From Aedes albopictus (lineage: Eukaryota > Arthropoda > Insecta > Diptera > Culicidae), in assembly GCF_035046485.1 (NCBI RefSeq), contig NC_085137.1, forward strand, positions 130,514,703 through 130,578,702: a stretch of DNA of 64,000 bases, written 5' to 3'. Under the pieces are notes generated by a model. That model was not told the origin of the DNA. It saw only the letters and a list, made by a program, of their open reading frames with translations, and did not search any database. The translations under genes were made by a program, and so were the position numbers. Each line of letters opens with the position of its first letter. Position 1 is the first letter of the stretch. Of this stretch, positions 22,520 through 35,705 are shown one piece after another.

Positions 22520-23290
22520 ATCATGGGATCTACAAGCGTAGCTTTGATCAAATTATTCATTAAACCCTCTGAAACGCCGTGCAAGGTTTTGAAAACCCTC
22601 TGAAACCATGTGATACTTCCTTGAAAACCAACCGGAAACCCCTTCCAAACCCTTAGGAAACCCATCGAACGCCTGTTAAGAAGCCCACCTGATACTCCCA
22701 TGAAACTCATTTGAAAGCCCTCTGAGACCTCCTTAAGCCTCCAGAAACCAATCCGATACCCACTGGAATGGCTTGAAACGCCTAAAGATCCTTCTGAAAC
22801 CCCCTAAAACTCACTCGAAGCATTTCTGAAACCCTTAGAATTCCCCGGAAATGACTCTAAAATCTGTATGAAACATCCTGAAATTCGACGCATTTAAACT
22901 TCTCTTAAATATCCCTGACACACCTTGAAACACCTGTAAAACTGCCCTCGAAATTTCTCCTCCTAAACCTCCTAAAACCGACTGTAATACCCGGAAATCC
23001 CTTCAAAACCCGGAAATCCCATCAATAAATGCCTTAAATCCGTTCTCAAACTCTTCTGAAAGCTCTCGGAAGCCCCCTTAAGCTCCCGGTAACCACTACG
23101 AAACCTCCTTGAAATGTCTTGAAACGGCTTTAAACCCCCTTAAACTCACATGATAGAGCCCTGAAACCCCTGAAACGCCCGGAAATCACTCCGAAACTCC
23201 CCTGAAATTCTTGAAACGTCTTGAAACGCCTTAAAAGACCTTGAAGCCCCTCTGAAATTCCCCCGAAACAAACTCCTTTATAATTTCTTG
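22520..23290. repeat. GAAACC/GAAACGCC minisatellite
   Basis: Irregular units of about 20 bp, such as CCCTTGAAACGCCTTGAAACC, with few GT-rich words. It is related in wording to the arrays at 52690-56640 (opposite strand) and to the 136-bp satellite at 62280-64000, so they probably share an origin. Confidence 0.7.
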
Positions 23291-25440
23291 ACTAATTTTA
23301 CTTGGATGCCCTTCACCTCTCATAGTTTGTAATTTTTCAACTGGCAAGTTCGCTAGAATGGCTGCCACAATGGTCGACTTTTGCACTTACTCACGATTTC
23401 AAGCGCACAAATCTCATGAATAAACTAAACTAGCGCACCGAAACTTCTTACTTCGAACTTATTACAAGTGAACAAGATCAAAACAGAAGTTACACTATTA
23501 TCAAAAGTTTACTTCTTGAGCTTTGTGCATTTGAAGATCTGATGCAATGTCGAACTGAGATTGCAAGACGTTCGTCATTAATAGCGAAGACCACTTTATC
23601 AAGAAGACTTGCAGCACTGCTGAAAATCGGGAGTCACTGTTAGCAGCGCCACCACGGATGAAGGTGGCACTATTCATGATAGTGTGTGTAAATTTTCATA
23701 CTCACATCATTGCACTCTTACACTTTTATACAAAGGTATTACCTTAGCTCAACAGGCGACGGTGCCGTTGATGAGGCTTGCCGGTAGTATGGGAAAATAA
23801 CAGAGTTCCATGTCTTGATGAAGTAGTCTTCGTTAATAGGCTGTCAAAAAAAAACCGGTTCGAAAAGTGAAGGTACTCATTCCTAAAATGGAAGATATGC
23901 ATATTTAGAGCATATTTGTAGAATAGTTCGATTTTGTAAAATATCATGTAGAGGTAGAACGATTTTTGAAAAATTACCATTTTTGATGAAAATTCTCAAA
24001 AAAAAAATCATTTTTTTTGTAAAATATGTTCATCTTAATCATTTCATCTCCTTATCGGTCTTTTTCTACTCAGAGTGTTAAGGAGTAGAGATCAAAGTGA
24101 ATAATGAAAATGAAAGATATGATAGTATTCGCTAGGTTGCGAACAAGTGTGAAAATTTATAGAAGGTGAAATTAGGCAAGAAGGCCATGTATTGAAGGCC
24201 AATTTTGGTATGGTGGTGTTAACCATCAACCAAGCCGATCTATTCCAGGTGGTTTGGCAAAGGTTTCACGCATTCGATGTATTCGTTCAATACAATACAT
24301 CCACTTTGATCTATACTCCCTTACACTTTGAGTAGAAAATGAGCGATAAAGCCATAAAACGATTTAGTTATAATTAAATACGGTCGATTAATCAGAATAT
24401 ATGATAAATTTTAATTTCTGATTGTTTTTCAATATTTTTGTATTTTTCTTTGGGCAACTTTGCATTCGTGAAGGGTATTGGTTTTTGAAATATTGTGCTT
24501 ATAATGACGAACTTTTTTTGTGCTGATAAAAGGACATTTTTTTGTAAATTTTCTCTAGAAAAAGATCGAAATATCTTGTCTAGAAGCTAAGATATTACGC
24601 TAGACAATATTTCAAATTTTTGTAAAACTTTGTATATACGCATATGTACGCAAATGTGGTGTTTCTCCGAAAGGCTACTTTGCAGGTTGGCATTCGTTAT
24701 CCGACTGGTTTATTAAACATAACATAAACGCGGGTCGACACAATTGGAGTCTCTTTTTTCTCAGAAATGTCAGGGCATTGCCTTCCAATCCTAGGTTAAT
24801 CTACTTATAAGCAACTTTTGTAAAATGATCTACTTTACTTGGCAATTGCTCAACTGCAGTTTGAGCGTTACGATCGATTCGCAAAAGTAGCAGTTTGAAT
24901 GTTGGTTTACTCTACACCAAGTACTTATAACAAAGTGCGTCAAAATGGGAATGAATTATTAATTATATTACTACAGAATAGTACTATCAGATAAAAGTTT
25001 CCTGGTTGAACATAAAAAATAGTACATGTATTTTTTTTGGCAAATTTTTAAGAAAAATGTACCAAAAATAGTCCTTTGTTTGATCAACACAAAAAAGGTT
25101 CTGCCCTTAATAATAACCCAATATTTCAAAACAAATACCCTTTAAGAATGCCTAGTTGTCCAAAGATAAATACAAAAACATTGACAGAATTCTGAAATTG
25201 AAAAAATATTACAAAAAAAATATGATTTCTTTTGACAATTTTCATGAAAAAAGGTAAGTTTTCAAAACTTGTCCTAGCGCCACCTCTAAACGATTGTTTT
25301 TTTGGAAAAATCGAAATGCTTTACAAATATGCTTCAAATATGCATATCTTTCATTTTTGGGTTGAGCACCTTGACTTTTAGAACATTGATTTTCTGGGCC
25401 AGCCTAGTCCTTAAGCATTTAGGCACGAATCTTCCTTAAA
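23291..25440. other. rl intron, AT-rich, no gene
   Basis: No coding signal is visible. Weak inverted similarity exists around 23870-24060 and 24280-25380 (GAAAATGA/CATTTTC and ATGCATATCTTTCATTTT words), perhaps an old foldback element. Nothing else could be supported. Confidence 0.4.
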
Positions 25441-25444
25441 TAAA

Positions 25445-25662
25445 AAAAAGACACTACACCGTCTTCAGCCAGAGGCTGCACAGACTGAACATTACACATA
25501 CACGAGACAACGGACAACACACATAACACCCAGTGGCCCAATGTAGAATTTTCCGTTCGACGAAAAGTTTTCCCCGACTGAAGCGGGAATCGAACCCGCA
25601 CTCCGAGGCTTACGAAACGCCTAGACGACTGACACCGCTAACCGCACGGCCACGAAGCCCAC
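25445..25662 (-). mobile_element. tRNA-derived SINE, second family, minus orientation
   Basis: Read on the minus strand it starts GTGGGCTTCGTGGCC, with tRNA-like boxes including GCGGGTTCGATTCCCGC, and ends near an A-rich stretch. It is about 90% similar by eye to 27570-27782. A short ATATC pentamer repeat lies just to its right (about 25697-25721). Confidence 0.8.
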
Positions 25663-27569
25663 ATTTTACGAGCCGATATTATAAATACAAATTTTGCATA
25701 TCATATCATATCATATCATATCAAAAGGCTAAAATAATGATTCGACTAGTTTTCAAACAACGTCAACCTAAAAGTATTCCATAATTCGCATAATTTTGAG
25801 ATGAGTCGTTAGATTTTACTTCGTGTGTAACAGTTCTCTTTGTACTCTTAGCTTTTTTGGCAATTCTGAATTTTTGAGCGTTTTTAAAAGAAAAATATTA
25901 TAAACAAACTACACCTTTAAATCTCCTGAAACCTTTTAAAACTGTTTTTTTCACTACATATATCACAGCGAAGACAGCACAACAATGCGAACCATTATAA
26001 TGGATACAACATTATATTGCTGATTATAAATAATTAGGCTTTCTAGGCAAAAAAAAACACATACTTGATTTTTAAGGATTTGCTCGCTTCTCCAAATTTC
26101 CAAATATGACCAGGTTCTTCTATTTGTTATTTTTTTTTGTAATTTTCCAGAAATTATTTAAATTTTTTCAGAATTACTCCTGAGATATAAATGAATGTTT
26201 ATTTTACTGTTAGGCTAAATTACTTATAGATTTCTGTTTGAAATCTGTTTGGAATCTTCCAAGTTTGTTTATCTAGATATTTTTAGAAAATATTGTTTTA
26301 TTTTCAAAAATTCCTAAGATTTATTTATTTATCTCTTTTACCCTTTGATACAAAAATCTCTTTGTATTTTCGACGCTGAAGTTGAATCTCGTATTTTTTT
26401 TTAATTATTGGGAAATAATCTACAATATCCAAGACAGTAAATCGTGAAGATCGAAATCTGATGCATTGACAACAGTTATGAAGAAATTAATTAGGAATCT
26501 CTTATGATAAATAAGGATGAAAGATTTTAAAAACTTTCCAATTTATAAGAGCCCTACAGAAATCCCTATAATATTTCCGCCTAAATATTTTTAATAAACT
26601 CTATCAGAGTTTAAAGCTATGTTCACTTAGAATCCGGAACCATGTCACATTTTCTAGTGGCGCTCTCAATGAACATAATCATCATTCTTTTGCAGCACTC
26701 TGATCATACACTAGTCCTCTTTAAATGGTGAAAATTTCATCGATTTTCTTGCAACGAGTGAAAAGTTATTTCAGATTGAAGACAAGAGGAGGAAAAAACT
26801 CTTGCACAAACACGTTGAAAATTTAGCGTGGTTAGGTACGACAGTCGCGAAAAATGTTAATACCGTCAAAACCATTATGTGTTATGTGCACAGATGTTGT
26901 TAACCATGGCATAAGGAAGTGTCCTCGGAAGAAAAAAGCTTGGGTTCATTGATAAATCTGCTTTGAATTTGAAGATTTGGCAAGACTTTCAGTGGTATCG
27001 TCACAGATGGGTAGTGTTTATCAACGAAAAAAACACTCAAATTTCGCGTTTTCTCAATTCACTGAATTGCCCCTCATTTCGCAATAAAAAAAAAGTTTGG
27101 CAATTTTTCTTCGGAATCCTAGTCAGACTAGTCAAGGCACTCAGGACACTGCATAGATGACCTGATTGTTGAAAAAACGTGCGGAAGGGGTTGTTTCTAA
27201 AATTTACCACCGTTGTGCAGATTTTTAGAGAGGTCAACACTGAAAAAGTGAGAAAATGTGTGAAAAATAAAAATAAATCATTTCAATGATATTTTTCCAT
27301 GAAAGTACAATAAATAACCTTTGTTTTGAGGGCTTCACCTTTTATGTTTGTTATTCCATCCCTAAGATATACGTGATTTTGTCATTCCGGATTCTAAATG
27401 AACATAGCTTTACACCAGAAATTTAAATATTTTGTAAATGAAAATAATTGTCATATGTCCTAAAATATCTTGTGTGACTGCTCCAAGAACTTTAAATTTA
27501 AACCTTTATGAATTTTCTCTTGAGTCTTTTTTGTTTCAGTTTCAATTAAGTTTCAGTTTTAGTTAAAAG
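25663..27569. other. rl intron, AT-rich, no gene
   Basis: Long AT-rich stretch with no convincing frame. Words such as ATAGCTTT and TTCACTTAGAATCCGG at about 26610-26640 recur inverted near 27390-27410, suggesting a MITE spanning about 26600-27415. The termini are not defined. Confidence 0.4.
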
Positions 27570-27782
27570 ACAATTACACCGTCTTCGACCTTGTGGCCAC
27601 TACAGACTGAACATTACTAACATTAGACAACGGACAACACACATAACACCCAGTGGCCCAGTGAAGAATTTTCCGTTTTGACGAAAAGTTTTCCCCGACT
27701 GGAGCGGGAATCGAACCCACACTCCGAGGCTTACAAGACACCTAAACGACTGACGCCGCTAACCGCTCGGCCACGAAGCCCA
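27570..27782 (-). mobile_element. tRNA-derived SINE beside a microsatellite, minus orientation
   Basis: Second copy of the SINE at 25445-25662, with the same head, B box and body. CAGTTTCA-type words lie on both sides (27536-27560 and from 27784), so the SINE inserted into an existing microsatellite. Confidence 0.8.
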
Positions 27783-27783
27783 C

Positions 27784-28573
27784 AAGTTCACAGTTCAGTT
27801 TCAGTTTAGTTTTAGTTCAGTTTCAGTTCAGTTTCAGTTCAGTTTCAGTTCAGTTTCAGTTTCAGTTCAGTTTCAGTTCAGTTTCAGTTCAGTTTCAGTT
27901 CAGTTTCAGTTTCAGTTCAGTTTCAGTTCAGTTTCAGTTCAGTTTCAGTTCAGTTTCAGTTCAGTTTCAATTCAGTTTCAGTTCAGTTTCAGTTCAGTTT
28001 CAGTTCAGTTTCAGTTCAGTTTCAGTTCAGTTTCAGTTCAGTTTCAGTTCAGTTTCAGTTCAGTTTCAGTTCAGTTTCAGTTCAGTTTCAGTTCAGTTTC
28101 AGTTCAGTTTCAGTTCAGTTTCAGTTCAGTTTCAGTTCAGTTTCAGTTCAGTTTCAGTTCAGTTTCAGTTCAGTTTCAGTTCAGTTTCAGTTCAGTTTCA
28201 GTTCAGTTTCAGTTCAGTTTCAGTTCAGTTTCAGTTCAGTTTCAGTTCAGTTTCAGTTCAGTTTCAGTTCAGTTTCAGTTCAGTTTCAGTTCAGTTTCAG
28301 TTCAGTTTCAGTTCAGTTTCAGTTCAGTTTCAGTTCAGTTTCAGTTCAGTTTCAGTTCAGTTTCAGTTCAGTTTCAGTTCAGTTTCAGTTCAGTTTCAGT
28401 TCAGTTTCAGTTCAGTTTCAGTTCAGTTTCAGTTCAGTTTCAGTTCAGTTTCAGTTCAGTTTCAGTTCAGTTTCAGTTCAGTTTCAGTTCAGTTTCAGTT
28501 CAGTTTCAGTTCAGTTTCAGTTCAGTTTCAGTTCAGTTTCAGTTCAGTTTCAGTTCAGTTTCAGTTCAGTTTT
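27784..28573. repeat. Microsatellite, 11-bp unit CAGTTTCAGTT
   Basis: About 790 bp of almost uninterrupted CAGTTTCAGTT units, roughly 70 copies, with a few indels and one substitution near the left end. It is far more homogeneous than any other array here, implying recent expansion, and its length may be uncertain in the assembly. Confidence 0.95.
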
Positions 28574-29560
28574 TAAATTTAAGTTCATGGAACACCGACA
28601 AGTGGAACACCGTGACATTAAACAATTTTTGATCAACAACTGAAGCACCGAAAGTTACATCCATGCCAAACCAGATAAAAATTCTTTGCGTATATTTTTG
28701 ATTAACAATTCATGACAGGCATCTTTCTCGACTTTCAGCAGAAAATTTATTTCGCTTTTCCCGAACAAAGAGAAACTCCCGGAATTGTGCCCAGCAGCCT
28801 GGCTTGGCTTGTTGTAGGTAGCTCCAACCGACCGACTTGCATCGTTTGATTTAATTAAATCGCTGTCGGGCGCGTCTTTTGAAAACTGCCCTGACGTCGT
28901 CATAGTCGTCGCCTCGCCAAACCGCTGCCGTATTCATTTCATTGTGGGGCCATGGGTGGTTTTTGAAAATTTCCCTTTCCGGCTGGCTACTCGGCGGAAA
29001 TTTTGCGTGATGGTATCGCACAATGAACCTGATGCAATGTAGAGCTATTGAGTTACTACGCCCACTGTTGTTGCGTTGCACCGTTAAAACGGGAAAAACT
29101 CTTTAGTTTTCGTCTATTTAACAATAAGAAGAGAAAATTCAAGACCAGCGTCATCTTTCAACGAACCTATCTCCGCCGAGCTTTAACGCTAAGCTGGATT
29201 GAGTAACATTTTCTCTGGGGACCACATTAATTGGAATCATAATCATTTGTATCCCCAAGGGCAGCAGACCTGCGGTTGATTGCTGATTCTAGGAAACAGG
29301 CTTTATCTTAATAGGCTGCTGCCCTACTCTGTTACTGAGCCTAGGACTTTAGATGAGCGCCTGAAGATGACGCCCAATAATGGTGGAAACGAGACGATAA
29401 AGATGATAATGATAATGTCAGCCAGCACACCGGCGCTAATTGGATTTGGATGATTCATTATCCTATATAGTGACTGACAGCCGGAAATTTCACATAGATT
29501 CAAAAATTAACAGCTGAAATGCCTCAGGTTCTCAACAAACATAGCAAGCACTTCCGGGCG
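28574..29560. other. Unique-looking intron stretch
   Basis: Composition is more balanced than the flanks. Short open frames lie on the minus strand (28655-28903, 28851-29081) without recognisable domains. No repeat ends were recognised. Confidence 0.4.
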
Positions 29561-30530
29561 AATACTGATGGAAGCCATGAGAAGAATGAATCGTAACAAT
29601 CCTTTGGATCGAAGCATTTTAAGAATCCCGCTGAATAATTTAGAAGTTCTAATCATTACTGTGGAGTTCCTAAAAAACATTCAGTCCTCATAAGATTTCA
29701 CGCTAGGTTCACACCACTGGCGTACTGCACTTCATATCATACATATCAAAAAATATTTGAAATTATTTTTGGATGCAGAATTTCATTAAAATTGCTATTG
29801 AAATACGTTATTGAGAGACATGAAGTATGCAACTAATATGAAAACACTTTTCTTAAAAATTTCCATTTAATTTTACATTGAAACCATACTTTTGAAATTT
29901 TCATCTCTGATCTTTTTCTCATGAACTTTGATTGATTCATTATACTCTTAAAGAATATCGGTGGAACTCATACATAAATTCAGTTCAGTTCTGTCATGGA
30001 TCCTCGGAATAGTATGAGGAAATCCCTGTGTTAATTCCTAGAGGAATCCTAGGAATAATAACTTTTAAGAATCCCTGATTACTAAGCAATATTTGGTAAA
30101 GTTTCTGGATGAATTTCTAACGGAATCAAATCTGATAGATTTCCTAAAGATTTTTTTTTAATTCCCAAGAGGAGTCCTTAGTTGAATCCCTGGAGAAATA
30201 GAAAACAGTTTTATTGGAATCCAATTCTTAATTGTGATGAACAAAAAATCCATAGAAAAACCGAGTATTTACTGGAAAAACTCTGTAGGAAAACTGTAGT
30301 GAAAATTTTGAGGCGATCTAGACGAATGCTGGATGAAATTCTTGGAAAAACTTGTAGTGGAGATACCGAAGAACTAGTGGAACTACCGAAGAAATAATGA
30401 GTAGATTTTCTAAAGAAGGCTACAAGGATTTCAGATGTTCCCAGGACAATTACAAGGATTATGACCATAAATTCCAGGAACACTACCAGAACAACCAAGT
30501 AATAGCTTGAGCTTAACACTCAGAATTCAC
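29561..30530. repeat. Very decayed minisatellite
   Basis: Scattered GGAATCC, AGAATCCC and CCTAGAGGAATCC words at loose 20-30 bp spacing look like an old GAATTCC-type array in reverse orientation. An open frame at 30182-30397 is part of this pattern and not a gene. Confidence 0.45.
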
Positions 30531-31290
30531 ATTTTGATCTGCTATTAAAAAATCAGTAGCATATTCCTAAGGATGTTCATCAAAAACTTGATATCCGTAG
30601 AAAAAGATGGTTACTGGATCTGCCAGATAGTGTAGATTCGAATACATAAAATGATAACTTTCATGAAGAAGTTTAAGAGTGAATAGTTATGTTTTGGTGG
30701 GACAAACTATTACCATTTGTTAAATTTCCGAAAAATCCCGGAAATTTCGGAAAAATATCCAGGGATTTAGGATTTTTTCCCGGGCAAGACCTTTTAGTGA
30801 AAAGCATGAAACTTAAAACTACAAAATCTTCACAAAATATCGTATTTCCGGTTCGGAATTTTGTATTTTCGAACCGAAATCAATATTCACCGCGACAACC
30901 CATATATTTTATTGCCTGAAAACAATGTGCAAGTGAATGTTGTTCCATGATAGCTGTAAGGAGCGATGTACAGGGGGTGGCCAAAATGTTTGGGATAGGT
31001 AACTTTTCATACAGTGCATCAAAAAATCTCAAATTTCAACTATTATATGTGCATCATTGGTACAAATTTGAGCTCGAATGGTTAATCTTTCGCGAAGCTA
31101 GAACCGTTCTTGTAAAACACAATTTTTAGACAAATTTTGAACGTTTACCAAATTTTGGTCTACGTGGTTTATAATCAGCCCCTAACTCACCTCAATGTTT
31201 GTTGAAATGCACTTAGTTTACCTTCGCTATTCGTGTTAGGCAGACTATCTGGAGTTAAAAATGACAAAGCGTTATTATCCGCACTGTTTC
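30531..31290. other. rl intron left of the second hAT, no gene
   Basis: No gene found. 30710-30780 is rich in CCCGGAAATT words. The stretch ends with the target duplication ACTGTTTC (31283-31290) of the next element. Confidence 0.45.
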
Positions 31291-31559
31291 CATGGGCGTA
31301 GCCAGAGGGGGGCAGGAGGGGGCCGTGCCCCCCCCCCCCTGGTCACCAGATTTATTTTGATTCGAGCCAACTTGTAAGATTATCAATAACTCAGGGTACC
31401 TGAAAAAATATCTTAAAATAATAAACTATTCTATTTTTAAGGTTTTTATCCACAATTATCAAACCTTTTTTACTCGAAAACCACAGGAAATTTGGCCAAG
31501 TATTTCTCTACAAGAACCACTTCAATCTTATCTTAGAATTTTATCAAATAACAAGCTTG

Positions 31560-34500
31560 GTTGAATTGCTCCTTCGTGAATTCTTCCATGGGCATCTTGC
31601 AGGGTTTCGATAGTGATTGTTTCAGGGTTTGGTCAAGAAATGCTTCAAGAATTTCTCCCACGATTCCTCAGAATTTTTTGCATATGCTTCTGCAAGGATG
31701 CATCGACGAATTCCTCCAGGAATGTTTTCATAGCTTCCTTCAATGATTCCAGCATGGATTGCTCCAGAGATTTTTTTTAAGAATTCCTCTATGGGTTTCA
31801 CCAGACATTCCACCGGGAATTAATCCTGGGATGTCTTTAGAGGTTCCTCTAGTGATTGTTCCAGTGCTTTTTTCGACGATTCCCAAAGGAATGTCAACAG
31901 AAATCCTTTTAGGTATTACTGCAAGTATTCCTCCAGAAATTTCCGCAGAGATTTCCCCATTCCCCTTCAAAAATTCCACAAGAGATTGCTCCAACAATTC
32001 AATCTGGATTAATTTGGAGTATTCCAGCAGGAATATCTTCCAGAAACTCCTACAGGAAATTTTACAAGAGATAAGCTGAAAATTAATCCAGGAGATCTTT
32101 AAAACATTGTACAAAACATTCTTTTGGGAGTCCATTCAAAGATTCGAACAATAATTCGTCCAAAAGTTATTGCAGACAAGGATTCCTTCATATTTTTCCT
32201 ACAGAAATTCTTCCATGAATTTGCTAAGAAAGCTTTCCTGGGATGTTCTAAGGAATTCCTCATGGAATTGCTTCCGGGATTCCTCACAAGATTCAGGAAT
32301 TTCTCCAGGGATTCATCCGGGAATTTCTTCTGTGTTTCTTTCAGGAACAACTCTAGGGATTATTTTAAACATTCCTCCAAGTATTCCTCCAGTAACACTC
32401 CAGGAGAACTCCTCCAGGAATTAATCCAGTACTTCATCCAGGGACTGTTTAGGGATTCCCATAGGAATGCCTCTAGCAATTGTTTCCGGGATTCCTCCTG
32501 GGGTTTCTTCAGGAGCTCCTGCAGGGTTCCTTCAAAAACTGCTACAGGGATTCCTCAAGGAGTTCCTCCACCAACTCTTCTAAGAATTCCTTCAGAATTG
32601 CTCCAAGGATTCCATCTGAAATTTCTTCAGGAATTCAGAAATTGCTGCAGGGATTCCCCTAAAAATTCATCCAGGAATTTCTTCAGAAATGCCTCTAGAG
32701 AACTATGGGAGTTTTTCGGTTTTCAGTCACGGAAAAAGCGTTGATACTTCTATACCATTGCCAACGTTTCGATCCTTGGGTTGGGATCTTCCTCAGGGCT
32801 CGATCAGGGAAGACTGCAACCCAAGGATCGAAACGTTGGCAATGGTATAGAAGTATCAACGCTTTTTCCGTGACTGAAAACCGAAAAACTCCCATTGTTG
32901 TCAAAAATCCCAGTCGAATCATGCCTCTAGAGATTCCTTCAGAAATTCCTCCAGAAATCCACGAATTTGTTCAGGAATTCCTCTAGCAATTTTCCAGGGA
33001 TTCCTCTGGGAATTTCTGTAAGAATTTCTCTGAAAACTCCTTCAGGAATTCATCTAGAGATTCCTCCAGAAATTCCGGTAGAAATTCCCTTAAAGATTTC
33101 TCCAGGAGTTTCTCTGGAGGTTCCTGCAGAAATTCCTACACGCATTCCTCTAGGATATCCTCCACGGATCCCTCCAAGAGTTCGTACAAGGGTGTTTACT
33201 TTTCAGGGATTCCTCCAAGAAATGCTCCAGTGTTTCCTCAATTCATTCCTTCGGGCCTTCTTGCAGGTATTCCTCCAGTTATTGCTTCCGGAATCTTCCA
33301 AGAATTCCACCAGAAATTCCTACAGAAATTTATCCAGGAATTTTTCAAGGGATTCCTCCAAGGATTGTTTCTAGATATTCCTACATGAATTCCTCCGAAG
33401 ATTTCGCAGGAGTTACTTCAAAGCATCATCCAAGAATTCCACCAGGAATTCCCCTAGGCATTCTTTCAGGAAATTTTCCAGGCATTGTTCCAGGGACTCT
33501 TCCTTGGATTCTTGCAGGAATTTCTTCTGAAATTTTTTTTCAAGGATTCCTCTAGAAATTATTCAAGGAATTCCATCATAAATTATGTCAGCAATTCATC
33601 CAGGAATTTCTGGAGGAAATCCTTCAGGGATCCCTCAGAAATACTTTTAGGATTTTCTCTAGGAATACTTTCTGGAATTTTTCAAGGAATCCCTCCAAGA
33701 ATTCTCCCAGATTTTCCTCCAAGAATTCCGCTAAAATTTTTGGGGTTTTCCAGAAATTTCTTCACAAATTGCGCCAAGGATTCTCCGAGGGATTCCTTCA
33801 GGCATTCTTTTGAGGATTTCTTCAGGAACTCCTCCAGAAATTTCTCAGGGATTTTTTTCAGAAATTTCTCCCAGAGCTCCTCTAGAGATTCCCCCCAGAA
33901 ATTCATCCAGTAATTGTTGCAAGAATTCCTCCAGAGATTCCTCCAGGAATTCGTTCAAGGATTCTTTCAGCAATTCCCAAAGGAAAACCTCCAGGGATTT
34001 CTCCAGGCATTCCTCCAGGATTTTACCTGGGTATTTCTCCATGAAATTCTCCAGGAATTACCCCAGAAATTTCTTCATGAATTCCTCCAGCAATTTTTCC
34101 AGGAAATTCTCTAGGAATGGTCTCAAGAATTTTTTCAGGATTTTCCCAGGGATTCCTCCAGGAAATCCTTCGAAGATTCCTCCAGAAGTTCCTCTAAAGA
34201 TTCATCCAGCTAATCCTCTTGGGATTTCTTCAGAAATTTTTCCAGGAATACCTTCAGGAATACTTCGAGGATTCATCCTGGAATTTTTCTAGAGATTCCT
34301 CTGGAGATTCCTCTAGAAATTCATCCAGTAATTCTTTCAATAACTTCTATAGAATTTTATCCAGGATTTTATTCAGAAATTTCTTCAGGACCTCCAGGAT
34401 TTCTTCCACGAATTGCCCCAGAAATTTCTCCTGAGATTCCAGCAGGAATTGCTTCAGGGATTCCTCCAGAGATTTCTCCATGAATTTTTCCAGGGATTTT

Positions 34501-35705
34501 TCCAGGGATTCCTCCAGAAAATCCTTCGAAGATTCCTCCAGGAAACCCTACAGAAGTTGCTCCAAGGATCTCTTCAGAAACTCTTCCATGAAATTCTCCA
34601 GGAATACCTCCAGGAATTTCTCCAGGGATTTCTTCACAGATTTCTACAAAGATTCTCCCAAGGGTTCCTTTAGGTATTCCTTCGAGGATTTCTCCAGGAA
34701 CTCCTCCATAAATTCCGCTATAAATTCCTCCAGAAATTTCTCAGAGATTTTTTTAGAAATAGGAAAAAACAGAAATTGAAATCTCCCAGGAATCCTCTGG
34801 AGATTCCTCTAGAAATTCATCCAGTAATTCATTCAAGAATTCCTCTAGAGATTCCTCCAGCAATTCCCAAAGGAATATCTCTAGGAATCCCTCCAAGTAT
34901 TCCTCCAGGATTTTATCCAGGAATTTCTCCAGCAACTTCTCCAGATATTCCTCCAGGAAATACCCCAGGAATTTCTTCAGGAATTGCTTCTGGTATCCTG
35001 GAAATTATGTCAGAAATTCGTCCAGGAATTTCTCCAGGAAATCCACTAGGTATTTCTTCAGAGATTTTTTCAGGAAATTCTCCAGGGATTTTTCAGGGAT
35101 TCCTCCAGACATTCCTCCAGGAATTGCTTCAGGGATTTCTCCACGAATTTCTCCAGGGATATTCCCAAAGGTTCCTCCAGGAGTTCTTCCTGGAATTTCT
35201 CAAGGTTTTTTTTTTCTAGAAATTTCTCTAGCAATTCCTCCCAGAATTCCTCTGGAGATTTCTCCAGGAATTCCTCCAGGAATTCTTCCAGGGATTGCTC
35301 GAAGAACTCATCCAAGAAATTTCTTAAGGAATCCTCCAGAAATTCCTCCAAGAGTTCTTCTTGGAATTTCTCAAGGTTTTTTTAAAGAAATTTCTCCAGC
35401 AATTCCTCCCAGAATTCCTCTGGAGATTTCTCCAGGAATTCCTCCAGGAATTCTTCCAGGGATTGCTCCAAGAACTCATCCAAGAAATTTCTTAAGGATT
35501 TTCTCCAGGAATTCCTGCTGGGTCTCATCCAAGAATTCCTCCAGGAATTACGCCAGAAATTTATTCAGATTCTTCTCCAGGCATTCCTCCAGGATTCTCT
35601 CTAGAGATTTTCGCAGGAATTGCTCCAGGAATTCCTTCACTGATTTCTCCAAGAATTCCTCCAAGGATTCTTTCAGAAATTTCTTCAAGATTTCCTCTAG
35701 GAATT
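31560..35705. repeat. Type I minisatellite, main block
   Basis: Degenerate 12/24-bp units around CAGGAATTCCTCCAGGGATTTCTC, same orientation as at 1-2480. It continues at 39366-39880 after the LTR insertion. Long open frames on both strands (for example 33810-34292 and 32124-32744) have monotonous Ser-Arg-Asn or Gln-Glu-Phe-Leu composition and are repeat artefacts. Confidence 0.9.
32702..32920. mobile_element. 219-bp hairpin insert with 13-bp direct repeats
   Basis: Left arm from about 32706 and right arm to about 32895 are near-perfect inverse copies of about 77 bp around a loop of roughly 40 bp. ATGCCTCTAGAGA occurs on both sides (32689-32701 and 32921-32933), a possible target duplication, although the host array has similar words. 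Non-coding foldback element or processed hairpin. Confidence 0.7.

Noticed and set aside
27784..28573. Regular repeat that might be mistaken for a CRISPR array
   Set aside because: There are no spacers, the unit is 11 bp, and the genome is an animal's.
33810..34292. Long open frames of Ser/Arg/Asn- or Gly/Ile/Pro-rich peptides in the GAATTCC arrays (also 251-712, 41407-42072, 51396-51677)
   Set aside because: They follow from a stop-poor unit near a multiple of three. Opposite strands and all frames give similar lengths, with no domain, splice pattern or codon bias.
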